Positions 8,406-17,536 of a stretch of 64,000 bases of DNA are shown one piece after another. Under the pieces are notes generated by a model, which was not told the DNA's origin, ran no database searches, and saw nothing but the letters and a program-made list of their open reading frames with translations. Numbering within the stretch: the stretch's first letter is position 1; each line of letters begins with the position of its first letter. A program made the translations under genes and the position numbers. Origin of the DNA: Actinospineispora acaciae DSM 45401 (GTDB lineage Bacteria; Actinomycetota; Actinomycetes; Mycobacteriales; Pseudonocardiaceae); contig NZ_JIAI01000001.1 of the NCBI RefSeq assembly GCF_000620785.1, positions 1,736,001 through 1,800,000 of the forward strand, in the 5' to 3' direction.

Positions 8406-9183
8406 GGCGGCTCCTTCTCAGCGCGGCGGCCAGGCCCAGCAGGGCGGTGGTCACCGTGATGACCACGGTGGCGGCCGCGGCGATCGTGGGGTCCACCTCG
8501 TTGGTCACCGAGGTGAACATCCGCACCGGCAGCGTCTGCAACCGGGGCGACTGGACGAACAGCGACACCACCACCTCGTCGAAGGAGGTGACGAAGGCGA
8601 ACACCGCCCCGGACAGCACCCCGGGCATGATCAGCGGCAGGGTGACCCGGCGGAACGTGGCGGTGGCCGATGCGCCGAGGCTGGCCGCCGCCCGCTCCAG
8701 CGTCCGGTCGAACCCGCCCAGCGCCGCGCCCACGTTCACCGTGACGAACGGGATCGCCAGCACGGTGTGCGCGATCACGAACCCGATCGGCGTGCCGATC
8801 AGGCCCCACCGCAGGAACGCGGCGTAGACGGCGACCGCCACCACGATGCCGGGCACGATCATCGGCGCCAGGAACAGCCCGTTCAGCGGCCCCCGCCAGC
8901 GCGACGCCGTGCGGGACAGCGCGAACGCGGCGGCCGTGCCCAGCACGGTCGCGATCGCGGTGACCATCAGCGCCAGCTGGATCGACACCAACAGCGCGTT
9001 CAGCCAGCTCAGGTCGGTGAAGAACGTCCGGTAGTGGCGCAGGCTCCAGGAGCCGGGCGGGAACTGGAAGCTGTCCTCGCCGGAGAAGCTGATCGGAACG
9101 ACGACCAGCGTGGGCACCAGCAGCCAGGCCCCGACCAGGAACCCGAAAGCGACCAGCGCGCGGCGCAGCCCGGCGGACCTCAC
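8398..9183 (-). CDS. ABC transporter permease, PotC type
   Basis: 261-residue inner-membrane permease with six predicted membrane segments. The EAA loop that contacts the ATPase reads LERAAASLGASATATFRRVTLP. The GTG at 9183 overlaps the stop of the upstream permease (GTGA), which fixes the start. It forms the channel with the PotB-type partner. No unusual features. Confidence 0.91.
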   Translation of the reverse strand: MRSAGLRRALVAFGFLVGAWLLVPTLVVVPISFSGEDSFQFPPGSWSLRHYRTFFTDLSWLNALLVSIQLALMVTAIATVLGTAAAFALSRTASRWRGPLNGLFLAPMIVPGIVVAVAVYAAFLRWGLIGTPIGFVIAHTVLAIPFVTVNVGAALGGFDRTLERAAASLGASATATFRRVTLPLIMPGVLSGAVFAFVTSFDEVVVSLFVQSPRLQTLPVRMFTSVTNEVDPTIAAAATVVITVTTALLGLAAALRRSRHA

Positions 9184-10091
9184 GAGCCCGCTCCCCCGAC
9201 CAGCCCCACCGGCGCACCTCGGGTGCGGGTCAGCCGCTGCACGCCGGCCACCAGCACCAGCGTCACCACCAGCAGGGTCACCGCCAGCGCCCCGGCCGCG
9301 CCGAAGTTCAGCATCTGGTTGACCTGCACCGCGATCAGCTGCGCCAGCATCGACTGCTGCGGCGAGCCGACCAGCGACGGCGTGACGTAGAAGCCGAGCG
9401 AGAGCACCATGACCAGCGTGGCGCCGGCGGCGACGCCGCGCAGCGACAGCGGCAGGTAGACGCGCCAGAACGCGGTGACCGGCCTGGCCCCCAGGCCCAT
9501 CGCGGCGTCGACCAGCCGGCGGTCGATGCCGCGCATGGCCGTGTACACCGGCAGCACCATGAACGGCAGCATCACCTGGGCCATCGCGATGCTCACCCCC
9601 GCGGTGGTGCCCAGCAGCTTGGTGTGTCCCAGCCCGATCGCGCCCAGCAGGCCGTTCACCACGCCGGTGTCCTGCAGCAGCACCACCCAGGCGAACGTGC
9701 GCGCCATCAGCGAGGTCCAGAACGGCAGCAGCACCAGCGCCGTGAGCACCGCCCGCCACCGCCGCCCGACGATCGTCATCAGGTAGGCGTACGGGTACGC
9801 GCAGAGCACGCACAGCACCGTGACGACCGCCGCCATGCCCAGCGTGCGCAGCACCACCGGGACGACCACGCCGTCCGACGCGAGGCCCGCGTAGTTGCCG
9901 AGGCCGGGCTTCGGGACGCTCACCGACAGCCAGGCCAGCCGGGCCGCCGGGACCACGAAGAACACGGCCAGCACGACGACGGCGGGCAGCGCGAGCAGCA
10001 ACAGCGGGCGGCCCGCGCGCCTTCGTCGGCCCTCGACCGGCACCGGCGCGGCGGCAGTCGCTTCGGCGGGACTGACCGACACCATGGGCAC
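9180..10091 (-). CDS. ABC transporter permease, PotB type
   Basis: 303-residue inner-membrane permease, six predicted membrane segments, with EAA loop VDAAMGLGARPVTAFWRVYLP. A polar leader of about 30 residues precedes the first membrane helix. First gene of the operon permease-permease-ATPase-IclR. ATG at 10091 is taken; a second in-frame Met two codons on is also possible. The divergent gene encodes the matching solute-binding lipoprotein, so the importer is complete. Confidence 0.91.
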   Translation of the reverse strand: MPMVSVSPAEATAAAPVPVEGRRRRAGRPLLLLALPAVVVLAVFFVVPAARLAWLSVSVPKPGLGNYAGLASDGVVVPVVLRTLGMAAVVTVLCVLCAYPYAYLMTIVGRRWRAVLTALVLLPFWTSLMARTFAWVVLLQDTGVVNGLLGAIGLGHTKLLGTTAGVSIAMAQVMLPFMVLPVYTAMRGIDRRLVDAAMGLGARPVTAFWRVYLPLSLRGVAAGATLVMVLSLGFYVTPSLVGSPQQSMLAQLIAVQVNQMLNFGAAGALAVTLLVVTLVLVAGVQRLTRTRGAPVGLVGGAGS

Positions 10092-10095
10092 ACCT

Positions 10096-10140
10096 CATTT
10101 CGTATTGCGAGATGCGGCATTAGTTTCACGAACCGAAATG
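10096..10140. promoter_or_regulatory. Dyad in divergent promoter, candidate IclR operator
   Basis: CATTTCG at 10096-10102 is repeated as its exact inverse CGAAATG at 10134-10140. Inside lie TTTCGTATTGCGAGA, a near palindrome, and TTTCACGAA. These lie just upstream of the permease gene in the 156-base gap dividing the transporter operon from the binding-protein/amidase run. IclR proteins bind such A/T-flanked palindromes; assignment to the IclR gene at 6515-7306 is by context only. Confidence 0.4.
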
Positions 10141-10247
10141 GAGGATCGAGGGCGTGTCCGCCTTTGTCAACCCTCTGCCTGTCGCCCACGACGCCAACGT
10201 CGGGGTTGACGCGGCCTTGACCGCGAGGCATTGTCAGTTCCCACATC

Positions 10248-11339
10248 GTGGCTTGCGTTTTGGATTATGAAATCCAGAAGGAGGTGGTCCCCGTCCGCGA
10301 CCGCAGGCTCGTCTCCGCGCTGGCCCTCGCCGTGATCGTCTCGATCAGCGCCACCGGGTGCTTCGCCACGGTCGGTGGGCAGCAGGGCGCCGCGCGCGGT
10401 GTCGTGTTCAGCAACACCGGGGGCGAGCTCGCCTCGATCTTCGCGGACACGGCCTACAAGGAGCTGGCCGGCCAGGGCATCCAGGTCGCCGAGGAGTCGC
10501 CGAACAACGAGGCGAAGCTGACCGCGATGGTCCAGGCCGGCACCCCGACCTGGGACGTCTTCTACGCCTCGCCGTACCGCACGCTGGCCAAGTGCGACGT
10601 CCTGTTCGAGAGGCTGGACATGTCCCGGATCCACACCGACGCGCTCGACCCCGACCTGGTCACCCCCTGCGGCGTGCCGGTGCTGAAGTCGGCGTTCGTG
10701 CTGGTCTACAACGCCGACAAGTACCGGGACCACCCGCCGAGGAGTTGGGCGGACTTCTACGACCCGGCGAACTTCCCCGGCACCCGGGGGATCATGAACT
10801 ACGCCAAGGACGCCGGCATGGAGACGGCGCTGCTCGCCTCGGGCGTGCCCGGTGACCGGCTCTACCCGCTGGACTACGGGCGCGCGTTCGCCACGCTGGA
10901 CCGGATCCGTCCCTCGGCGCGGTTCTACGACACCGGCGCGCAGCAGACCCAGGCGCTGAAGTCCGGCGAGGTCGACATGATGCTCGCCTGGCCGGGGCGC
11001 GCCTACGAGGCGGCCAAGAACGGCGCCCACCTGCGGGCCGTCTGGAACCAGCCGCTGCTCTACACCGACTCGCTCGGGATCGTGAAGGGAGCCCGCAACG
11101 TGGACGAGGCGTACCAGTTGATCAATGCCCTGACCGGGGTCCCGACCCAGGAGGCGATCATGAGACGCCAGCCGTACGGGGCGGCCAACAACAAGGCCCG
11201 GCCGTCGGCCGATCCGCTGCTCAACACGTTCGTCCCGACCAGCAACGTCACCGGCACCGAGGTGCGCCGCGACAACCGCTGGTGGGCGGGCAACCTCGAC
11301 GAGGCCACCCGGCGGTGGACCGAGTGGGTCAACCGGTGA
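10248..11339 (+). CDS. ABC transporter solute-binding lipoprotein, polyamine (PotD) type
   Basis: Extracellular substrate-binding protein with a lipoprotein signal: basic RDRR, a hydrophobic stretch and an ATGC lipobox whose Cys is residue 26 counted from the GTG at 10284. The mature part has the PotD-like two-lobe pattern (VFSNTGGE, TWDVFYASPYRTLAK, LKSAFVLVYNADKY, LKSGEVDMMLAWPGRA). The start is unsettled: the frame is open from GTG 10248, but a strong AAGGAGG at 10278-10284 suggests a start nearer 10284. It is divergent from its permease/ATPase genes and its stop overlaps the first amidase gene (GTGA), tying uptake to hydrolysis. Confidence 0.9.
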   Translation: MACVLDYEIQKEVVPVRDRRLVSALALAVIVSISATGCFATVGGQQGAARGVVFSNTGGELASIFADTAYKELAGQGIQVAEESPNNEAKLTAMVQAGTPTWDVFYASPYRTLAKCDVLFERLDMSRIHTDALDPDLVTPCGVPVLKSAFVLVYNADKYRDHPPRSWADFYDPANFPGTRGIMNYAKDAGMETALLASGVPGDRLYPLDYGRAFATLDRIRPSARFYDTGAQQTQALKSGEVDMMLAWPGRAYEAAKNGAHLRAVWNQPLLYTDSLGIVKGARNVDEAYQLINALTGVPTQEAIMRRQPYGAANNKARPSADPLLNTFVPTSNVTGTEVRRDNRWWAGNLDEATRRWTEWVNR

Positions 11340-13507
11340 GGCTGCTCGGGTACGGCGACAGGCTGTCGGTCCCGGCGGGCGGGCGGATCGAGTTCAAGGT
11401 CAGCTGCGAGCTGGAGGAGTTCGCGCCGGTGCTGGTGCGGCTGCGCCGGGGCGGCTCGCCGATGCACGAGTGCGACCTGGTCGAGGAGGAGGTCTCCGCG
11501 GACCTGCCGGCCACGGTGCCCGGTCGCGTCCAGGTGGCTCGGGCCGGCTCCTATGTGGAGGCGTCGCTGCGATCGGCGGCGGCCGTGCACGGAGCCGGCC
11601 TGGCGGCGTGGATCTTCCCCACGAGACTGGACCGGGACCGCGAGCAGACCGTGCTCGCGCTCACCGGGCCGGACGGCGCGGGGTACCGGCTCGCGGTCAC
11701 GGCTCTTGGCACGGTGCTTCGGGACGGGGACGGCACGGAGCTGGCTCGGCTCGACACCGCGCCGGTCCCGCGCCAGTGGTCGTTCGTGGCCGCGACGGTC
11801 ACCACCGACGGCGACGTCCGGCTGAGCCTGCGCCTGGACGGGCGCGCCGCGGTCGCGGACTCCAGGGTCGTGCCGCCAGCGCCGTGGCGGGGCGGGGTGC
11901 TGCGGGTCGGCGCCGGGGCCAGCGGGTTCTTCAACGGCAGGCTCGCCCGGCCGGTGGTGTCCGCCCGCGGCTGGACGGCCGAGGCGACCGCGCGGCTGGC
12001 CGGCGGCGAGGACGCGGTGGCCGTCCTGGGGTCCGCCGGGGTGAGCGCACTCGCGCTGGGCCGCGCGCCCGCATCGGTCGCCGTCCCCGACGACGGCGAC
12101 CTGACCGGCGGCGGCACGGCGGTCAACCGCCCGACCAGCGCCGTGCCCGGCCCGTTCTGGCGCCGCACGGAGACCGACTTCCGGCGGGTGCCCGACGAGT
12201 ACGACGCGCTGCACCTGCACGAGGACGACCTCGACGACGCCGGGTGGTCCACCGACGTCGCGCTCACCCTCCCGGCAGAGCTGCCCAGCGGCGCCTACGC
12301 GCTCAAAGTCACCGCCGGCGAGCACGTCGACCGCATCCCGTTCGTCGTCACACCGCCGCCCGGCGCGGCCCCGGCCCCGGTCCTGGTGGTCCTGCCGACC
12401 TGGACCTACCTCGCGTACGCGAACTGGCGCACCTACGCCGAGTTCGAGGAGGAGCGGGTCGCGCTCTACGGCGAGCGCCGGGGCGTCGACCCGCGCGACC
12501 GCTGGCTGGCCCGCCACCCCGAGCTGGGGAAGTCCCAATACGACGTGCACACCGACGGCAGCGGCGTCGTCTACTCCTCGCGGGCGCGGCCGATCATCAA
12601 CATCCGGCCCGACTACTACACGCCGACCACCCGGGGGTTGCGCCACTTCGCGCAGGACCTGTCGCTGCTCGACTGGCTGGACCGGCGCGGCGAGGACTAC
12701 GCCGTGATCACCGACGACGAGCTGGAGGACGGCGGCTCCGACGCGCTGGCCGGCCACCGCGTCGTGATCACCGGCAGCCATCCGGAGTACTCGTCGGCCC
12801 GGATGCTGGACGCCTACTCCGAGTACACGCACGCCGGCGGCCGGCTGATGTACCTGGGCGGCAACGGCTTCTACCACGTCACCGCGCGCCACCGGGGGCC
12901 ATCGGGGTCGATCGAGATCCGCCGCGCGCGGGGCAGCACGACGGCGTGGGCGTCCGGGGCGGGCGAGGAGCACCTGTCCGGCACCGGCGAGCCGGGCGGG
13001 CTGTGGCGCTGGCGCGGGCGGGCGCCGCAGCGGACCTTCGGGGTGGGCATGACGGCGCAGGGCTTCGACAAGGCCAGCGGGTACCGGCGGTGCGCCGACG
13101 TCGATTGGGTGTTCCACGGCGTGGACGTCGGAGTCGGAGAGGTCTTCGGCGACGAGGGCCCCGGCCTGGGTGGCGCGGCCGGCGACGAGATCGACCGCGC
13201 CGACCTCGCGCTCGGCACCCCGGCCGACGCCGTCGTGCTCGCCAGCTCCGTCGGGCACTCGGCGAGCATCGTGCTCGTCGCGGACGACCGGACGATCTCC
13301 TACGCGGTGCCCACCGAGCCCGACCCCCGCGTCCGGTCCGACATCGTGATCTTCGGCCGGCCTGGTGGTGGGGCGGTGTTCTCGGTCGGCTCGATCGCCT
13401 GGTCCACCGCGATGACGCACAAGGGCGGCGACAACGACGCCTCCCGGATCACCGCGAACGTGCTCGACAGGTTCCGCGACCACCCCGACCCGCTGGCGGC
13501 CACATGA
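11336..13507 (+). CDS. N,N-dimethylformamidase large-subunit family protein, copy 1
   Basis: 723 residues of the DmfA2 family: an N-terminal segment GYGDRLSVPAGGRIEFKVS, a concanavalin/LamG-like region (about 70-230) and the long C-terminal catalytic region (about 345-700). In the known enzyme a mononuclear iron is held by two Tyr and a Glu with a nearby His. Matching residues are visible: Tyr361 (LAYANW), Tyr402 (SQYDVHTDG), and His482-Pro-Glu484 (GSHPEY); the 41-residue Tyr-Tyr spacing agrees with what I recall of the structure. The family hydrolyses small amides such as dimethylformamide. The GTG overlaps the binding-protein stop and the 3' end overlaps copy 2 (ATGA). No small-subunit gene is present nearby. 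Confidence 0.88.
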   Translation: MRLLGYGDRLSVPAGGRIEFKVSCELEEFAPVLVRLRRGGSPMHECDLVEEEVSADLPATVPGRVQVARAGSYVEASLRSAAAVHGAGLAAWIFPTRLDRDREQTVLALTGPDGAGYRLAVTALGTVLRDGDGTELARLDTAPVPRQWSFVAATVTTDGDVRLSLRLDGRAAVADSRVVPPAPWRGGVLRVGAGASGFFNGRLARPVVSARGWTAEATARLAGGEDAVAVLGSAGVSALALGRAPASVAVPDDGDLTGGGTAVNRPTSAVPGPFWRRTETDFRRVPDEYDALHLHEDDLDDAGWSTDVALTLPAELPSGAYALKVTAGEHVDRIPFVVTPPPGAAPAPVLVVLPTWTYLAYANWRTYAEFEEERVALYGERRGVDPRDRWLARHPELGKSQYDVHTDGSGVVYSSRARPIINIRPDYYTPTTRGLRHFAQDLSLLDWLDRRGEDYAVITDDELEDGGSDALAGHRVVITGSHPEYSSARMLDAYSEYTHAGGRLMYLGGNGFYHVTARHRGPSGSIEIRRARGSTTAWASGAGEEHLSGTGEPGGLWRWRGRAPQRTFGVGMTAQGFDKASGYRRCADVDWVFHGVDVGVGEVFGDEGPGLGGAAGDEIDRADLALGTPADAVVLASSVGHSASIVLVADDRTISYAVPTEPDPRVRSDIVIFGRPGGGAVFSVGSIAWSTAMTHKGGDNDASRITANVLDRFRDHPDPLAAT

Positions 13508-15660
13508 AGATCATCGGTTATGCCGACCGGCTGTCCGTGCGGGCCGGCTCGGACATCGCGTTCTGTGTCAGCTCGGAGCACGACACGTACCGGCCGGAGA
13601 TCGTCCGGTTGCGGCGCGGCGGGTCACCTCGGCACGGCGTGGCGCTGGTCGAGGAACCCGTCGAGGCCGGCCTGCCGCCTCGTGTGTCCGGCCGGGTGCA
13701 GGTCACCACGTCCGGCTCGTTCGCCGAGGCCGGGCGACCGGTCGGTCCGCTGCACGCGGTGGGGCTCGCGGTGTGGTTCCTGCCGACGCTGCCCGCCGAC
13801 GAGCCCCGGCCGCTGCTCGCCGTCGAGGACCTCGTGCTGGAGACCTCGGCCGCCGGGATCGCGCTGCGCCGGGGCGCGACCTTGCTCGCGGTCCTGGACG
13901 CGCCGCCGGCCGAGCGGCGCTGGGCGTTCGCGGCGGCGACGCTGGACGCGGCCGGCGAGGTGCGGCTGTCCCTGCACCGTGCGGACCTGCCGGCCGCCGC
14001 GACCGCCTCCCACGCAACGCCGGCCCCGGTGCACGGCGCGCTTCGGATCGGCTCGGACGGAACCGCCACCGGCGGGCTGGGCCGCACCTTCAACGGCAAG
14101 CTCGCCCGACCGGTCGTCTCCGCGACCGCCTGGCCGGACGCCATCACTGCCGCGCTCGCGGCCGGCGCCGACCCGCTCGCGCTGCTCGACCCGGCCACCA
14201 CCAGCGCGCTCGACCTCGCCGCCGACCCCGGCGGCACCCACGTCCCCGACCGGGGCGGGCTCACCGGCGGCGCGACCGTCCACCACCTGCCCACCCGTGG
14301 CGTCCCCGGCCCGTTCTGGACCGGCGCGGAGACCGACTTCCGCCGCGCCCCCGCCGAGTTCGACGCGCTGCACCTGCACGACGACGACCTCGCCGACGCC
14401 GGCTGGGAACCGGACCTCGCCTGGACCGTGCCCGCCGACCTGCCCAGCGGCGTCTACGCGCTGAAGACCTCCGCCGACGACGACGTCGACCGGATCCCGT
14501 TCGTCGTCACCCCGGCCCGCCACGACGCGCCGGTGCTCGTCGTCCTGCCCACCTGGACCTACCTCGCCTACGCGAACTGGCGCACCTACGCCGAGTACGA
14601 GCCGGAGCGGCTGGTGATCTACGGGGAGGCCCGAGGGATCGACGAGCGGGACCGCTGGCTGGTCGAGCACCCCGAGCTGGGCCGCTCGCTCTACGACGTG
14701 CACACCGACGGCAGCGGGGTGTGCCATGCGACCCGGCTGCGCCCGATCGTCAACCTGCGCCCCGACTACTTCACCCCGACCACCCGGGGGTTCCGCCACT
14801 ACGCGCAGGACCTGCTGCTGCTCGACTGGCTGGACCGGCGCGGCGAGCGCTACGCCGTGGTCACCGACGACGAGGTCGAGCGCGAGGGCACCGCCCTGCT
14901 CTCCCGTTACCGGGTGGTGCTCACCGGCAGCCACCCGGAGTACTGCTCGGCGGGCATGCTCGACTCCTACCTCGGCTACACCCGCGCCGGCGGCCGGCTG
15001 ATGTACCTGGGCGGCAACGGCTTCTACCAGGTCACCGCCCGCCACCCGGGACACCCGGACGCGCTGGAGATCCGGCGCGGCCACGCCGGCGTCGCCACCT
15101 GGGTGTCCGACCCCGGTGAGGAGCACCTCGCCGCGACCGGCGAGCGCGGCGGGCTGTGGCGGATGCGCGGGCGCGCGCCGAACCTGCTGGCCGGCGTCGG
15201 GTTCACCGCGCAGGGCTTCGACAAGGGCAGCGGCTACCGGCGGTCTCCGGCGAGCGCCGAGGCCTGCTGGGTGTTCCACGGGGTGGACGTCGGAGTCGGA
15301 GAGGTCTTCGGCGCGGAAGGCCCCGGCCTGGGTGGCGCGGCCGGCGACGAGATCGATCGCGCCGACGTCACCCTCGGCACCCCGGCCGACGCCGTCGTGC
15401 TGGCCTCCTCGGTCGGGCACTCGGAGAAGATCGAGCTGGTGCCCGAGGAGGCCGACCACGGCTACGCCGCCGCGCCGCCCGGCATCCACCCCAAGGTCCG
15501 CTCCGACGTCGTGCTGCTCACCCGGCCCGGCGGCGGCGCGGTGTTCTCCGTCGGATCGATCGCCTGGTCCACGGCCATGACGCACAACGGCGGCGACAAC
15601 GACGTCTCGCGCATCACCGGCAACGTCCTCGACCGGTTCCGCGACGAGCCCCAGCAGTAA
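13504..15660 (+). CDS. N,N-dimethylformamidase large-subunit family protein, copy 2
   Basis: 718-residue paralogue of the preceding gene; by eye about two thirds of aligned positions are identical in the catalytic half and fewer in the LamG-like half. Iron-site residues are kept: Tyr356, Tyr397 and His477-Pro-Glu479. It starts MKIIGYADRLSV at the ATG that overlaps copy 1. Two full-length, co-translated paralogues without a small subunit suggest either a heteromer of two large chains or two substrate ranges. The real substrate is unknown; the neighbouring aminotransferase and transketolase suggest a hydroxylated or sugar-like amide, which is inference. Confidence 0.88.
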   Translation: MKIIGYADRLSVRAGSDIAFCVSSEHDTYRPEIVRLRRGGSPRHGVALVEEPVEAGLPPRVSGRVQVTTSGSFAEAGRPVGPLHAVGLAVWFLPTLPADEPRPLLAVEDLVLETSAAGIALRRGATLLAVLDAPPAERRWAFAAATLDAAGEVRLSLHRADLPAAATASHATPAPVHGALRIGSDGTATGGLGRTFNGKLARPVVSATAWPDAITAALAAGADPLALLDPATTSALDLAADPGGTHVPDRGGLTGGATVHHLPTRGVPGPFWTGAETDFRRAPAEFDALHLHDDDLADAGWEPDLAWTVPADLPSGVYALKTSADDDVDRIPFVVTPARHDAPVLVVLPTWTYLAYANWRTYAEYEPERLVIYGEARGIDERDRWLVEHPELGRSLYDVHTDGSGVCHATRLRPIVNLRPDYFTPTTRGFRHYAQDLLLLDWLDRRGERYAVVTDDEVEREGTALLSRYRVVLTGSHPEYCSAGMLDSYLGYTRAGGRLMYLGGNGFYQVTARHPGHPDALEIRRGHAGVATWVSDPGEEHLAATGERGGLWRMRGRAPNLLAGVGFTAQGFDKGSGYRRSPASAEACWVFHGVDVGVGEVFGAEGPGLGGAAGDEIDRADVTLGTPADAVVLASSVGHSEKIELVPEEADHGYAAAPPGIHPKVRSDVVLLTRPGGGAVFSVGSIAWSTAMTHNGGDNDVSRITGNVLDRFRDEPQQ

Positions 15661-15671
15661 GGAGCACCGAG

Positions 15672-16508
15672 TTGCCCGTCACCACCACACCCGAGGTCGC
15701 CCGCCTCGCCGACCGGGCGAGGTTCGTGCGCACCGAGACCGTCCGCCTCACCCGGATCGCCGGGGCCGGCCACTACAGCGCGGTGTTCTCCTGCGCCGAG
15801 CTGTTCGCCGTCCTCTACTACGCCCACCTGCGCATCGACCCGACCCGCCCGGACTGGCCCGACCGCGACCGGTTCGTGCTGAGCAAGGGGCACGCGGCGA
15901 TCGGGCTGTACCCGGTGCTGGCTGATCTGGGCTTCTTCGCCCCGGCCGAGCTGGACACCTACACCCGGCTGGGCAGCCCGTTCGGCGACCACCCGGACAT
16001 GCGCAAGGTCTCCGGCATCGACTTCTCCTCCGGCTCGCTGGGGCACGGGCTCTCCATCGCGGCGGGGATGGCGCTGGCCGGGCGGATGTCCGGGTCCGAC
16101 CACCGCACGTACTGCCTGCTCGGCGACGGCGAGCTGGCCGAGGGCCAGGTCTGGGAGGCGGCGATGTCGGCCGGCCACTTCCGGCTGGGCAACCTGGTCG
16201 CGATCGTGGACGCCAACCAGCTCGGCATCGACGGCTTCGTCCGCGATGTGATGGCCGCCGAGCCCATCGACGGGCGGTTCGCCGCGTTCGGCTGGCAGAC
16301 CCACCGGGTCGACGGCCACGACATCCCCGCGCTGCTGGAGCTGTTCGCGAACCTTCCGCACGACGCCGACGGCCCGCCTCAGCTCGTCGTCGCGGACACC
16401 GTCAAGGGCAAGGGCGTCGCCCGGATGGAGCTGTCCCCCGACTGGCACGTCGGCAACCTGGTTGGCGCCGACTACGACGACGTGATGAACGAGCTGGAGC
16501 GCGAATGA
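15672..16508 (+). CDS. Transketolase N-terminal half (thiamine-diphosphate-binding subunit)
   Basis: 278 residues covering only the pyrophosphate-binding module of transketolase. SKGHAA, the cofactor motif GDGELAEGQVWEAAM...VDANQ (GDG with Asn about 30 residues later), and KGKG are present. The start is a TTG at 15672, supported by an AAGGAG ribosome site seven bases upstream and the lack of a nearer ATG or GTG. The C-terminal half follows as a separate gene with an ATGA overlap; such split transketolases work as a heteromer moving two-carbon ketol units between sugars. Confidence 0.92.
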   Translation: MPVTTTPEVARLADRARFVRTETVRLTRIAGAGHYSAVFSCAELFAVLYYAHLRIDPTRPDWPDRDRFVLSKGHAAIGLYPVLADLGFFAPAELDTYTRLGSPFGDHPDMRKVSGIDFSSGSLGHGLSIAAGMALAGRMSGSDHRTYCLLGDGELAEGQVWEAAMSAGHFRLGNLVAIVDANQLGIDGFVRDVMAAEPIDGRFAAFGWQTHRVDGHDIPALLELFANLPHDADGPPQLVVADTVKGKGVARMELSPDWHVGNLVGADYDDVMNELERE

Positions 16509-17536
16509 ACACCCAGGACCAGTCCGAGATCTTCAACGGCACCGCGGGCGTCGGGCTGAAGGACACCCGCTCGGTGGACGGCACCGACACCCGCGCGATC
16601 CCGGCGTTCGTGTTCGGCGAGGAGCTGGCCCGGCTCGCCGACCACGACCCGCGCATCGTCGTGCTCACCGCCGACCTGGCCCGCTCCAACCGGGCCACCG
16701 ACTTCGCCGCCCGCCACCCGGAGCGGTTCGTCAACGTCGGCATCGCCGAGAAGAACATGATCACGATGGCGGCCGGCATGGCGGCGTCGGGCTACGTCCC
16801 GTTCGCGGCCACGTTCGGGGCGTTCGCCGCGCTGCTCGGCGCGGAGCAGATCCGCACCGACTGTGCCTACCCCGGCATGCCGGTGCGTGTGGTCGGCCAC
16901 CACTGCGGCATGTCCATGGGCTTCTACGGCACCAGCCACCACAGCCTGGAGGACATCGGCATGATGCGCTGCATCGCCGACCTCACCGTCGTCTGCGCCA
17001 CCGACGCGAACCACCTGCGCGCACTGCTGCGGCTGTCCCTGGAGCACCCCGGCGCGATGTACATCCGCCTCGGCCGGGGCCGCGACCCGCAGGTCTACCC
17101 GGACGTCCCCGAGCTGGTGATCGGCCGCGCCGAGACCGTCCGCGACGGCACCGACCTGACGATCATCGCCACCGGCTCCGAGGTGCACCCCGCGCTCGCC
17201 GCCGCGGCCGAGCTGTCCGAAGCCGGGATCTCCACGCGGGTCGTGGACATGTTCACCATCGCACCGCTGGACCGCGACGCGGTGCTCGACGCCGCACTCA
17301 CCACCGGCGCCGTCCTCACCGTCGAGGAGGGCAACGTCACCGGCGGCCTGGGCACGGCGGTCGCCGAGTGCCTGTTCGAGGCCGGCGTCCGTGTCCCGTT
17401 CCGCCGCCACGGCGTGCCCGACGAGCACGTGCCCGTCGGCCCGCCCGCCGGCCTCTACGCCCACTACCGCCTCGACGGACCCGGCATCGCCGCCGTCGCC
17501 CGCGAGCTGCTCAACAGCAAGGGAACCCGCGCATGA
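16505..17536 (+). CDS. Transketolase C-terminal half (pyrimidine-binding subunit)
   Basis: 343 residues with the transketolase pyrimidine module (about 35-200; catalytic-region GIAEKNMITMAAGMA) and C-terminal domain (about 210-335). Partner of the N-half encoded immediately upstream. An N-terminal extension of about 35 residues precedes the usual IPAFVFGEELARLADHDPRI opening. Being split and placed in an amidase operon argues for a specialised acceptor and not for the housekeeping pentose-phosphate role. Confidence 0.92.
   Translation: MNTQDQSEIFNGTAGVGLKDTRSVDGTDTRAIPAFVFGEELARLADHDPRIVVLTADLARSNRATDFAARHPERFVNVGIAEKNMITMAAGMAASGYVPFAATFGAFAALLGAEQIRTDCAYPGMPVRVVGHHCGMSMGFYGTSHHSLEDIGMMRCIADLTVVCATDANHLRALLRLSLEHPGAMYIRLGRGRDPQVYPDVPELVIGRAETVRDGTDLTIIATGSEVHPALAAAAELSEAGISTRVVDMFTIAPLDRDAVLDAALTTGAVLTVEEGNVTGGLGTAVAECLFEAGVRVPFRRHGVPDEHVPVGPPAGLYAHYRLDGPGIAAVARELLNSKGTRA

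Noticed and set aside
11470..15660. 1396-residue plus-strand frame
   Set aside because: Its first part is an Arg/Pro-rich shadow of formamidase copy 1; only the part from 13504 is real.
11336..15660. Tandem amidase copies as an assembly duplication
   Set aside because: The copies differ throughout, including lengths and N-terminal halves, so they are old paralogues.
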